From a virus: a stretch of DNA of 40,556 bases. A program made the translations under genes and the position numbers. The stretch's first letter is position 1, and each line of letters begins with the position of its first letter. The stretch lies in IMG/VR virus record IMGVR_UViG_3300031839_000850, positions 1-40,556 of that record. The stretch is one strand, 5' to 3'. A model generated the notes under the pieces. The model searched no databases. It was not told the origin of the DNA and saw nothing but the letters and a program-made list of their open reading frames with translations. Of the stretch, positions 22,353 through 30,250 are shown one piece after another.

Positions 22353-22935
22353 TCTTCAACCTTTCGATAGCTTCTCGAAGCTTCTCTGTTCCTTCAATAT
22401 TATAAGCCATCTGACCACTCAAGTCAAACCTAATCTTGCAAAAGCTGACAAAAGAACCATCTTCAAGATAACTGTTCCACCGCTTCTCTGCTCGCGAGGT
22501 ATCAGGAATTTTTGTGACTTCCATCTTCTGACCATTGGGAACCGTCTTGGGCACCCAATCGATCGTGATGACTGATACTCCCTCGTGCATGGGCAGATCT
22601 TTGATGCGGCCAACTTCGCCTTCAAGCGTGTTTGCGTAGTTTTGACGATTCTTGTTGTAAGACTTCTGGACGGCTTTCAAGAGAATCGCTGCTTTAAATT
22701 CGCCATCCCTATAAGCCAAAACATCAACTGTGAAGGTTTTGCCACGAGCGCAGGGAATTCTCTTTTCAGTTTTAAAGTGCCACCCCTCTTTGGGAGAGAG
22801 GACACTCTTAAAAATTTGAATAACTTCCTCATTCAGAACGTCTGTTGTTTTGCTGCTGCGACTGCCGGTCTCTCCAAGGTGGTGCCTCATTGAGTTGCAC
22901 GCTAACCACGGCTTTACGTATTCAGGATTATTCAT
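22345..22935 (-). CDS. Putative restriction nuclease paired with the methylase, 196 aa
   Basis: Start ATG 22933-22935 after GGGAG; an earlier Met would overlap dUTPase more. Residues about 65-110: RGKTFTVDVLAYRDGEFKA then AILLKAVQKSYNKNRQNY and LEGEVGRIK, the Asp...Lys order of the PD-(D/E)XK fold, with Leu where Glu is usual before the Lys. This, the overlap with an adenine methylase and the small size suggest a type II restriction-modification pair, but activity and site are unknown. Confidence 0.62.
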   Translation of the reverse strand: MNNPEYVKPWLACNSMRHHLGETGSRSSKTTDVLNEEVIQIFKSVLSPKEGWHFKTEKRIPCARGKTFTVDVLAYRDGEFKAAILLKAVQKSYNKNRQNYANTLEGEVGRIKDLPMHEGVSVITIDWVPKTVPNGQKMEVTKIPDTSRAEKRWNSYLEDGSFVSFCKIRFDLSGQMAYNIEGTEKLREAIERLKIA

Positions 22936-23383
22936 CCGTACTCCCGAGGGCTCCATCGCCCCTATTGCTGATTGTCATTGGGTGAGCATACAGATCGGAC
23001 TCTTCTGCTAAGACTGGTCGAAAGTGAACCACTGGTGTTAGAACCAACTGTGCGATCTTGTCGCCGTCTGCGACCACTTGGAGTTCGCTTCCCACATTGT
23101 GCAGATTGATAAAGACTTCCCCATCATAGCCGGAATCTATAACACAAGCCCCAACTATCAGAGATTTCTTTGCTGCTATGCTGCTTCGATTCTTTACCTC
23201 CAACATGTATCCGTGAGGTACCCCGAACTTCAATCCTGTTTCGAAGATCTTGCTGTCTCCGGGATTCAGGATCACCGAAGTTGGCTTAGTTGGAGAATAG
23301 AACACATCCAATCCAGCATCAGACGGATTTGCGCGATCAGGGTTATTAGCGTTCGGACGAACTTTTGCGTATTCTAAAATCAT
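22928..23383 (-). CDS. dut: dUTPase (trimeric type), 151 aa
   Basis: Hydrolyses dUTP to dUMP and PPi, keeping uracil out of phage DNA. All five motifs are visible: DAGLDVF, NRSSIA, VIDSGYDGEV, GDKIAQLVL, and NRGDGALGSTD, which lacks only the last Gly. Length equals E. coli Dut. Start overlaps the upstream stop (TAATGA); end overlaps the nuclease gene. Confidence 0.96.
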   Translation of the reverse strand: MILEYAKVRPNANNPDRANPSDAGLDVFYSPTKPTSVILNPGDSKIFETGLKFGVPHGYMLEVKNRSSIAAKKSLIVGACVIDSGYDGEVFINLHNVGSELQVVADGDKIAQLVLTPVVHFRPVLAEESDLYAHPMTISNRGDGALGSTDE

Positions 23384-23628
23384 TAGCTATTGGTCCCATC
23401 AAAAAGTTTAAAGTTATCGTACACCTCTTCGATATCAAACTTGCCCTTGAACAGGCGATATGCTTTCACCGCTGCACGGATTTCATCTGTAGAAAGATAC
23501 CCGTTGTTCCGGAACTCGGTACGCAATTCACGGCGCTGCTCCTTGTACGGCTCCATCGCCTCTTCAATCGCATTAAGGCTGCGAATGTATTCCTTTACGT
23601 ATTGCTTCTTTTGTTCTGTTGTGGACAT
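23383..23628 (-). CDS. Hypothetical helical protein, 81 aa
   Basis: Start ATG at 23626-23628, after AGGAGGG; an in-frame GTG at 23649 would lie almost at the transcription start. All-helical and charged: EAMEPYKEQRRELRTEF, LSTDEIRAAVKAYRLFKG. Resembles small phage proteins of unknown role; a distant likeness to DNA-bridging helical proteins (GapR type) is only a guess. First gene of the promoter at 23654-23682. Confidence 0.75.
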   Translation of the reverse strand: MSTTEQKKQYVKEYIRSLNAIEEAMEPYKEQRRELRTEFRNNGYLSTDEIRAAVKAYRLFKGKFDIEEVYDNFKLFDGTNS

Positions 23629-23653
23629 GAGCCCTCCTTTTATCAACACTTAT

Positions 23654-23682
23654 ATTATAACAAGTCATATGTGATGAGTCAA
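23654..23682 (-). promoter_or_regulatory. Sigma-70-like promoter for the dUTPase block
   Basis: Reverse strand: TTGACT (23677-23682), 17 bp, TATAAT (23654-23659). Predicted start about 20 nt before the ATG at 23628. Confidence 0.83.
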
Positions 23683-23687
23683 GGGCT

Positions 23688-24419
23688 TTATGGGAAATTT
23701 ATTCCGAAAAGATGGTGCATGAATCTTTTGATCACCATATCCTTCTCTTCTTCTGTCTCACATTCTGAGAATACGTAGTTGTATGTTTTCTTACCAGCAT
23801 CAATAGAGGTGTTGAGTCCTTCTATCTCTTTCTTCATCCAACGAATCTGTTGTGGGTAATTTCTTGGACTCTTTATGTTAAGCTCTTTGGCCAACTCGAG
23901 AAGTATAAAATACTGTCTCTTATCAAGGGCCCTCTTCGCTTCGTTAAACTTGGTTACTTTTCTTTGTTTTTCGACCGAGGACAGGTTTGGATCAAGTTTG
24001 TCAGGGTGCAACTGCATAGCTATTTTTCTAAACAGCTTGTTGAATGAATCATACATCTCCTGCTCATCTTGGGTCATTTGGTATTCGCCCGTTGTCTCTT
24101 CGGCTTGCTCTGGTGATGTGGAGTATACCGGCGGCTCCATGTATCTTACAATCTGCTGATGCATGTCGCTTAAAGCTTTTGCAGTTGTTTCAAGGTTCTG
24201 CTCGTTGTTGTCAAGACCATAGAGCCCCCTGATGCGCTCTGCGTTCTGATCATTCAAGCCATCGATGTCGAGGTTTAGTCTCTCGCAAAAATCACCGTAA
24301 TGTTCGTGAAATTCTGCTGCCCCTTCTTTTACGATAGCCTGGACGTATTCATTTTCTTCATGCAGGTAACTAAGTTTACTCAGCAGCCTCTGCCATCTTA
24401 TTTTTTGTGTTGCTGACAC
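23688..24419 (-). CDS. J-domain protein, 243 aa
   Basis: Residues 120-180 hold a J-domain: EMYDSFNKLFRKIAMQLHPDKLD with HPD at 138-140 and KFNEAKRALDKRQYFILLEL. The flanking regions are helical and unknown (LSYLHEENEYVQAIV, 120 residues before). J-domains activate Hsp70 ATPase, so it probably recruits host DnaK to a phage target. GTG start after GAGGG. Lies near the ClpP-like protease 2. Confidence 0.82.
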   Translation of the reverse strand: MSATQKIRWQRLLSKLSYLHEENEYVQAIVKEGAAEFHEHYGDFCERLNLDIDGLNDQNAERIRGLYGLDNNEQNLETTAKALSDMHQQIVRYMEPPVYSTSPEQAEETTGEYQMTQDEQEMYDSFNKLFRKIAMQLHPDKLDPNLSSVEKQRKVTKFNEAKRALDKRQYFILLELAKELNIKSPRNYPQQIRWMKKEIEGLNTSIDAGKKTYNYVFSECETEEEKDMVIKRFMHHLFGINFP

Positions 24420-24453
24420 GCCAGTCCCTCACTATAAGTAGCCGGCGTATCCT

Positions 24454-25059
24454 TTACTTGAAGTCAAATCTAACGACTGTGTTGATTTTCATTTCGGGCA
24501 CGTGTAAGTGGTTGGCAAGATTGTGCTTTTTACACTCATCGGATTCCAAAAACCAGTCGGCGTGTCCCTTTTCGTGCACTATATCTAGAAAGTGATCCTT
24601 GTGTTTTCCACAGTTCTCAGCCATCATATGGTAAATCTTTTTATTGAGACGCTCAGTTTCTTCGGCGGATGCTTTGATTTCTTCTACTTTGCCGCGGTCC
24701 ATCGAACTAACATCGTGGATCATAACAGTTGCATTTGGGTCCATATATCTCATCCCCTCTGCACCAAAACTAAACAAGACAGCACCACAAGACATCGCCT
24801 TGCCTTGTACAATAGTAGCAACAGGTATCTTAGAGTGCTGAATGTCTGAAATCATCGACATCAAGCTGTACACCTGACCGCCATAGCTGTCAATTATAAT
24901 CGGAAGTACAGGCTGTCCTGTATTTTGTGCTTTCGTGACAGCAGCAGAAAACGCTTTAGCTGATGGTTCATCAAACTTGTTTAGTCTGATAACTACTGGT
25001 AGGTCATCGATAAGTTTCGGCTCTTTCAAAAGCGGGCTGAATGTTTTTAGTATGTTCAT
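24454..25059 (-). CDS. ClpP-like protease 2, complete triad
   Basis: Second ClpP/crotonase-fold protease, 201 aa. PIIIDSYGGQVYSLMSMI, GKAMSCGAVLFSFG with Ser90, NATVMIHDVSS with His115, and ADWFLESDE with Asp168 in the position aligned to ClpP Asp171. This copy keeps the full Ser-His-Asp triad, unlike the paralogue at 16084-16752. It has no propeptide-like N-terminus. Possible roles: degrading host proteins with host ClpX/A, or capsid maturation. Follows dnaE closely; AGGATAAAAC ribosome site. Confidence 0.88.
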   Translation of the reverse strand: MNILKTFSPLLKEPKLIDDLPVVIRLNKFDEPSAKAFSAAVTKAQNTGQPVLPIIIDSYGGQVYSLMSMISDIQHSKIPVATIVQGKAMSCGAVLFSFGAEGMRYMDPNATVMIHDVSSMDRGKVEEIKASAEETERLNKKIYHMMAENCGKHKDHFLDIVHEKGHADWFLESDECKKHNLANHLHVPEMKINTVVRFDFK

Positions 25060-25062
25060 GTT

Positions 25063-28000
25063 TTATCCTAGGAGTTTGAAGTTTCTCCACATAGCGAAGG
25101 TTGAGAAGCCCCAATTTTCATCGTAGTCCAGCTTCGCCATGTAGGGTCTGTTGAGTTGGATGCGATCCTTGTTAGGATTTACTCCCCAACATCTAATTCT
25201 AGTTAGTTCGTTATTAGAATCAATGACTTCTAAAATCCAATATAGCTTACCCTTTTTGGTTTTTCGCTCAGTTACCTTGCGTGGAATAAACCAACAAACT
25301 TGAAGCTCTGGATCAAACTCCGAGATGGGAGGAATAAACCGATCTTGTAGCTTTTGAATAGTTTCCGGGGTGATAACTAAGTTCATTGGGAAAATGCCAG
25401 TCAGTTCCGTCTTAAAGTGAATAATTTCTTCTTCGGAAAAATCACCCTCCGGCTTGTACAGATCGAGATTCTCTTGGAACTTTTTGAGATTCTTTGGTCT
25501 TTCGACCACACAAGCAGACCAGAAGTGCTTGCGACCAGTGAACCGATCATCTACAATGTTGTCAAGAGCCCCGCCGCGACACAAGGCATCGATAGCCTTC
25601 TTGTTCAGCTTAGAGTAAGAGACGCCTTCGCGGAATAGCAAGTCTTCTGCGTTCATGAATGGGCGATGATCAAGTAACTGCTCGATCGCAGCGGTGCCTA
25701 GGCCCTTGATGGACGACAGCGGCTGAATCAACGTAAGGCCATCGTCACTGATTTCCCACACCATGCCTGACTTGTTGATGTCCAGTGGTGCAATCTTGAA
25801 GCCGTACTGCTTGGCAATGTTGATGGCCTTCTCTTTGCGGCTCTCAGGCTCCTTGTCCAAGAATGCAGCCATCCACTCTGCTGGGTAGTAGTTCCATAGC
25901 CACGCACACTGGAATGAAATGATGGAGTAGCTAACGGCATGGGACTTGTTAAAACCATACCCCGAGAAGTACTCGAACTTGTCCCAGAGTGCTTGAGCTT
26001 CGTCTTGCCTAATCTTGTTTGCTGCGCAGCCCTTGATAAACTTATCGTGCAACTTACCTTTCACAGAGCCCTTGCCGGTACCCTTCTTGGTCAACACCTT
26101 GCGAAGCATATTACCCTCATCGAGAGTCAAACCGCCAAGCTTGTGGGCCAACAACGCAATCTGCTCCTGAAAGATAAGGAACCCAAAGGTCTCTTGTGTG
26201 ATATCATGCGCATCGTCGTTCAAGTACTTGATGTAATGTGGATTCTCCTTCGCCTCAACATATTCATCATGGACATTAGCTGCCAGCGGACCCGGCCGGT
26301 AGATAGAAGTAATAGCAGACACATCAATGATGTTTCGCGGCTTCGCACGAACGCAGAACTTCTGAGCACCCTGCTCTGTGAACTGGAAGATACCAGCCCA
26401 CTTTCCTGTATGGAAAATGTTTTCGTAGACTTGCTGATCATTCAAATCGATGATATCTGGGTGCAAGGTTTGCTCGTAGTAGTCTCGAATTTGTGCGAAC
26501 GTTGGATTCTCGACGTTATGGTGACGTTTGAGAATGTGATAGATCGCACCCTCCATCATCTTAAGTGTCGATAGACCCAGCAGATCGAACTTAATGAATC
26601 CCATGGGTTCGAGATGGCGCACGTTTTGGCCCTCAGCCCACGGTGCCTGTCGCACACCTCCGGAGTTAATCAAAGGCATACTCTCATCCAAGTTTTCTGC
26701 AATAACAACTCCACCAGCATGGCGGGAGCAAGAGCGGACCTGACCAACCAAGCCTTCGACGTGAGTTTTAACTGCCGGATGCTTGTCGAGATAGGAGCGC
26801 AGAGTCGGCGAAAACTCGATGACCTCCTCCCACGTTGGAGTATACACACCAGCCTTGATGCCATGCTTCTGCTTAGCAAATGGAGTGGCCTCACGCATCA
26901 TGATAGATGTTACCGTGTTGACCTCTGTAAATGGAATGTTGTACAACTTGGAAATGTCCTTGATCAAAGACTTGAGTTGTAGCGTATTCCAGTTGGAGAT
27001 AGGGGCGACACAATCTTCTCCCCACATCTCAACAAGCTTCTCCTTCAAAGACATGGAATCCGATACATCGTAATCGATATCCGGATAGTCGGTTGCATCC
27101 GAGCGCAAGAAGCGAGAGAAGAGCAGACCATTCTTAATAGGATCAACCTGTGTGATGTTTAGCGCGTATGCCACCAGCGAGCCAGCAGCGGAGCCGCGGC
27201 CGGGACCGGTGAGCATCATGTCAGTCGCGACATCAGTGATCGACTTCATGGTCAGGAAATACTTTGAGAAACCACGATCATCGATGACATTGAGTTCTTG
27301 ACGAAGGCGACTTGTATATTCCTTATTCTTGTGTAGACCCTTGTCTTTTAAGCCTTCAAGGGCAAAGTTAACGAGTGCCTGTGTTGCTGTAAAACCAGCA
27401 GGAACGACGAACTCAGGTAGCCTAACCGTATTATCGGGCAAGAAATTGTCGATCCTATCGAACGCAATGCGATGACTCTGTTCAATGCTTTGCAAAATCA
27501 AATCATCATCGTAGTCAAAGCCCTGCTCAGAAGAGTACTGCTTGTAGCTCTCCCACATCTGATCTCCATTCTTGGGATACAACTCGTAGCCGATCTCCTC
27601 AACACCATCTGGAAGTTGCGATTCCTCTTCCGCCCATGATGGGCGGCCTTTGCCAAGCCAGCCAAGGCGCTTGTAAAGCTCTCTGTCCTTCCAAGCATCA
27701 GGGTTGGGGTAGTGGCTATCTGCCGTAGTAAGAAGGGCTACATCAAACTCCTGAGCCACTTGAATGACATACTTGTTTAGTTCATGCTGTTCCTTGATAT
27801 TATTCCATTGGATCTCGGCATACCAGCGATCACCGAAAATGTCGACCATACGACGGGTGGATTCGCGCATAGCTTCCAGTACGGCTTCGGTGCCATCTTC
27901 TCGGTTCTCCCAGTAGTTACCGGCATACACCCCACCAAGACAAGCAGAAGAAGCAATAATGCCTTCATTGTACTTCTTGAGTAGTTTGTAGTCGATGCGT

Positions 28001-28494
28001 GGATAGCGATAAAAGTTCTCCGGCTGATATGATTCGGATACCAATTTAAATAGATTATTAAGCCCTGTTTGGTTCTGAACCAGTAGAACAAGGTGGCGAC
28101 GTCGCTTCAAGATACCTTGAATCTTTTTGCTGTCGCCCTCATCTTCAACAGTAGCGCCCGATTGGGCATCCTTTTTGATAGCGCGGGCCTTCTTCTTATC
28201 TTCCATGGCCTGATTGTATGCATCGTGCCACTCATCGATAGATGGTGTGAAGTATGCCTCACAGCCAAAGATAGGCTTGAATTCCTTGCCGGCCTCCTGC
28301 ATCCTCTTGGCATGTAGTACCTGATATGCTAGCCCGTTCATGTTACCATGATCGGTTAGCGCCAGTGCGTCACAGCCATTCTCGTACGCAAAATCCATGT
28401 GGGCTTGCGGGTACCCAATAGCATCAAAAATAGAGCCTGCCACAGAATGTGCATGCAGGCCAACGAACTTAATCTTGGATTGTTTACGATCCAT
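25063..28494 (-). CDS. dnaE: DNA polymerase III alpha subunit (DnaE-type), 1143 aa
   Basis: Main replicative polymerase. PHP domain at the N-terminus (VGLHAHSVAGS, LALTDHGNMNG, GCEAYF, TADSHYP). Palm: GPGRGSAAGSLVAY (about 430), DYPDIDYDVSD with the metal Asp pair (about 468), and IKFDLLGLSTLK (about 634). Fingers, a helix-hairpin-helix region and a C-terminal OB fold (RIRCWGVNPNKDR) follow. It is close to the full bacterial length but the very C-terminal tau-binding part looks reduced. No clamp, loader or primase is in this window. GAGGAGG before the ATG; promoter just upstream. Confidence 0.97.
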   Translation of the reverse strand: MDRKQSKIKFVGLHAHSVAGSIFDAIGYPQAHMDFAYENGCDALALTDHGNMNGLAYQVLHAKRMQEAGKEFKPIFGCEAYFTPSIDEWHDAYNQAMEDKKKARAIKKDAQSGATVEDEGDSKKIQGILKRRRHLVLLVQNQTGLNNLFKLVSESYQPENFYRYPRIDYKLLKKYNEGIIASSACLGGVYAGNYWENREDGTEAVLEAMRESTRRMVDIFGDRWYAEIQWNNIKEQHELNKYVIQVAQEFDVALLTTADSHYPNPDAWKDRELYKRLGWLGKGRPSWAEEESQLPDGVEEIGYELYPKNGDQMWESYKQYSSEQGFDYDDDLILQSIEQSHRIAFDRIDNFLPDNTVRLPEFVVPAGFTATQALVNFALEGLKDKGLHKNKEYTSRLRQELNVIDDRGFSKYFLTMKSITDVATDMMLTGPGRGSAAGSLVAYALNITQVDPIKNGLLFSRFLRSDATDYPDIDYDVSDSMSLKEKLVEMWGEDCVAPISNWNTLQLKSLIKDISKLYNIPFTEVNTVTSIMMREATPFAKQKHGIKAGVYTPTWEEVIEFSPTLRSYLDKHPAVKTHVEGLVGQVRSCSRHAGGVVIAENLDESMPLINSGGVRQAPWAEGQNVRHLEPMGFIKFDLLGLSTLKMMEGAIYHILKRHHNVENPTFAQIRDYYEQTLHPDIIDLNDQQVYENIFHTGKWAGIFQFTEQGAQKFCVRAKPRNIIDVSAITSIYRPGPLAANVHDEYVEAKENPHYIKYLNDDAHDITQETFGFLIFQEQIALLAHKLGGLTLDEGNMLRKVLTKKGTGKGSVKGKLHDKFIKGCAANKIRQDEAQALWDKFEYFSGYGFNKSHAVSYSIISFQCAWLWNYYPAEWMAAFLDKEPESRKEKAINIAKQYGFKIAPLDINKSGMVWEISDDGLTLIQPLSSIKGLGTAAIEQLLDHRPFMNAEDLLFREGVSYSKLNKKAIDALCRGGALDNIVDDRFTGRKHFWSACVVERPKNLKKFQENLDLYKPEGDFSEEEIIHFKTELTGIFPMNLVITPETIQKLQDRFIPPISEFDPELQVCWFIPRKVTERKTKKGKLYWILEVIDSNNELTRIRCWGVNPNKDRIQLNRPYMAKLDYDENWGFSTFAMWRNFKLLG

Positions 28495-29378
28495 TATTCC
28501 TCCTCAGTATATGGTATCTTAACATGTGTATGGGGCTTTGTCAACTCATGATAAGGCTTTTTTATAACGTGATCAGAACCCAAGTAGGAAAGATAACCTT
28601 CCCACTGGGTACAATCGTAAAACCATTCTACTTCTAGCTTATCGGCGGCGGCGGCGCTTATCTTTAGAGGCTGGAATATCTCGCTCAGAGGGAAGGAGCG
28701 TGCTGTCCATCTCTGACTCAGCGGCAGCTTCTCCGAAGGGTACTGCTGGCCGGGTAAAGGGGGTAAATATTCCCGTGATGTGGTTTGGTTGATGTGGCGT
28801 CTGCATAATTTGAAATCTTCTCCTGTCATAGTAAAAGAAATAGGCAGATTATCTTTTACCGTTTTGTTTTTATATATCAAGAAAAAGTTCTTTTTCTTGT
28901 TTTTAATGCTTTTTCTGTGTTTTCTTATTACTTCTACATCAAAAATACCCATTGGAAAAGAAATATAATATTTCTGAGGTACTATCCATTGTGAAAGTTT
29001 ATAAGATGTTCTCCAAGCACTATGTATCCCATGAATCACAGACCACCCATAAGAATCCCGCTTATCGCGGTCTTTGGGGTGGATGGGTACGTAGTAAATA
29101 GGCACTTCTTTTCGTTGTTCTCTATAAAACTTGCTAAAATCTCGCTTGTAATAAACCGGATCATAGACCCATTCCCCCACAACATTTCGAATGAGGGGGA
29201 TCATATCATCATTGGCCACAATCCAGATTGTACTACAACCAGCCATGGCACATTCATATACTGATTTTTGAATAGCACAGAACCCATTGTCCACTGGCAC
29301 TAGAACCTCTGGATAGGTGTTGTCGTGGTCTGTCTTGATGTTCGCAATGGGAACTATGCCCGCTAAGTGTAGTCGCAT
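28494..29378 (-). CDS. Putative NTP-transferase (NDP-sugar pyrophosphorylase-like) protein, 294 aa
   Basis: N-terminal 60 residues (LAGIVPIANIKTD, VPVDNGFCAIQKSVYECA, GCSTIWIVANDDMI) follow the start of nucleotidyl/glycosyl-transferase A folds, where the first loop binds NTP. The usual GxGxR signature loop is not visible, so catalytic activity is uncertain. Next part: VGEWVYDPVYYKRD, YYVPIHPKDRDKRDSYGWSV. The family appears in marine phages, function unproven. It is coupled to dnaE by a 1-nt overlap. No good ribosome site before the ATG. Confidence 0.68.
   Translation of the reverse strand: MRLHLAGIVPIANIKTDHDNTYPEVLVPVDNGFCAIQKSVYECAMAGCSTIWIVANDDMIPLIRNVVGEWVYDPVYYKRDFSKFYREQRKEVPIYYVPIHPKDRDKRDSYGWSVIHGIHSAWRTSYKLSQWIVPQKYYISFPMGIFDVEVIRKHRKSIKNKKKNFFLIYKNKTVKDNLPISFTMTGEDFKLCRRHINQTTSREYLPPLPGQQYPSEKLPLSQRWTARSFPLSEIFQPLKISAAAADKLEVEWFYDCTQWEGYLSYLGSDHVIKKPYHELTKPHTHVKIPYTEEE
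28516..28544 (-). promoter_or_regulatory. Sigma-70-like promoter for dnaE
   Basis: Reverse strand: TTGACA (28539-28544), 17 bp, TAAGAT (28516-28521), inside the end of the upstream gene, 22 nt before the dnaE ATG. Confidence 0.75.
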
Positions 29379-30250
29379 GTTAGTTTTTCAAATTTGCCGA
29401 GACCTACATGACCCAAAGAATCTATCAGCTCCTCAATGGTCACATCTGGACACCTAATATTCGGGACCTGCTTGTATTCAGGCTCGTTCAACAGTGATCG
29501 GTCTCTGTAAATGTGTGACGTCTTTATTCTGTAGTGTTTTGGTCGGCCGTTTGGCGTGTAGCCGTTTAGCGGGCCCTTGATTCCGTTGTCATCCAGAATC
29601 TTTTCCATCTTGAAGCGAGCAATGGTCTCTGAGTAGTCGGGATCAGAAAGCTGTTTCTCAGTCAATACTGACACAAGACAAGCGTCTTTAACGCCAGTAT
29701 TCCCATCAATTCTGTCAGATGAATAGAACCATATCTCGCCCACAAAATCATCGCCTGTGGATATGTAATCAATTTCATGTTTTCCTCCTTTGTGGAACGC
29801 TATGTAATCATAACACAAGTAACTAGAAGCCTGCAAGCTGATGGGCATTGCTAACCCAGAAACACTGCTATCTCCAAAATAATGACAAGCATCAAAACTA
29901 AATTCATATATTTTGGAGTATTCGTTTGTGCAGACAATTTTCTCTCCATCATATCTTATATTATCACAAAAATTGCTTAGTGGCAAGTTTCCCTGTAAAG
30001 ATAACAGGAACGTTATTCTCTCCCATAGCAAAACTTTTGGTATTCCAACTTCTTTGAAGCCATCTGGCGTTTTAAGTATTTGATTTATAGGTGGTATACC
30101 TATCGAGTCAAACTCAATCAGAGGATTAAAATAATCAAAGCGAAACGGTCGAACTGGTCGCGAGAAGAATAAGGGAAACTTGTTTACGTATGCGTACATC
30201 GCAGCGCGCAAGCCCCCACCGATGACCACATTTTCGTAATGTGGTTTCAA
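29363..30250 (-). CDS. Rossmann-fold (FAD/NAD(P)-binding-like) protein, 295 aa
   Basis: Opens with NVVIGGGLRAAMYAYVNKF, a glycine-rich dinucleotide-binding loop (GGGxxA). The rest lacks other recognisable FAD-enzyme motifs; SYLCYDYIAFHKGG and IWFYSSDRIDG are mixed alpha/beta. Perhaps a flavin-dependent oxidoreductase fragment or a divergent phage family. TTG start at 30250, with AGAAGG 5 nt upstream; overlaps the previous stop. It overlaps the downstream gene by 16 nt, so the two may work together. Confidence 0.65.
   Translation of the reverse strand: MKPHYENVVIGGGLRAAMYAYVNKFPLFFSRPVRPFRFDYFNPLIEFDSIGIPPINQILKTPDGFKEVGIPKVLLWERITFLLSLQGNLPLSNFCDNIRYDGEKIVCTNEYSKIYEFSFDACHYFGDSSVSGLAMPISLQASSYLCYDYIAFHKGGKHEIDYISTGDDFVGEIWFYSSDRIDGNTGVKDACLVSVLTEKQLSDPDYSETIARFKMEKILDDNGIKGPLNGYTPNGRPKHYRIKTSHIYRDRSLLNEPEYKQVPNIRCPDVTIEELIDSLGHVGLGKFEKLTCDYT

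Noticed and set aside
25939-26574. Plus-strand open frame opposite the polymerase
   Set aside because: Lies antisense to the conserved dnaE palm; no ribosome site or domain.
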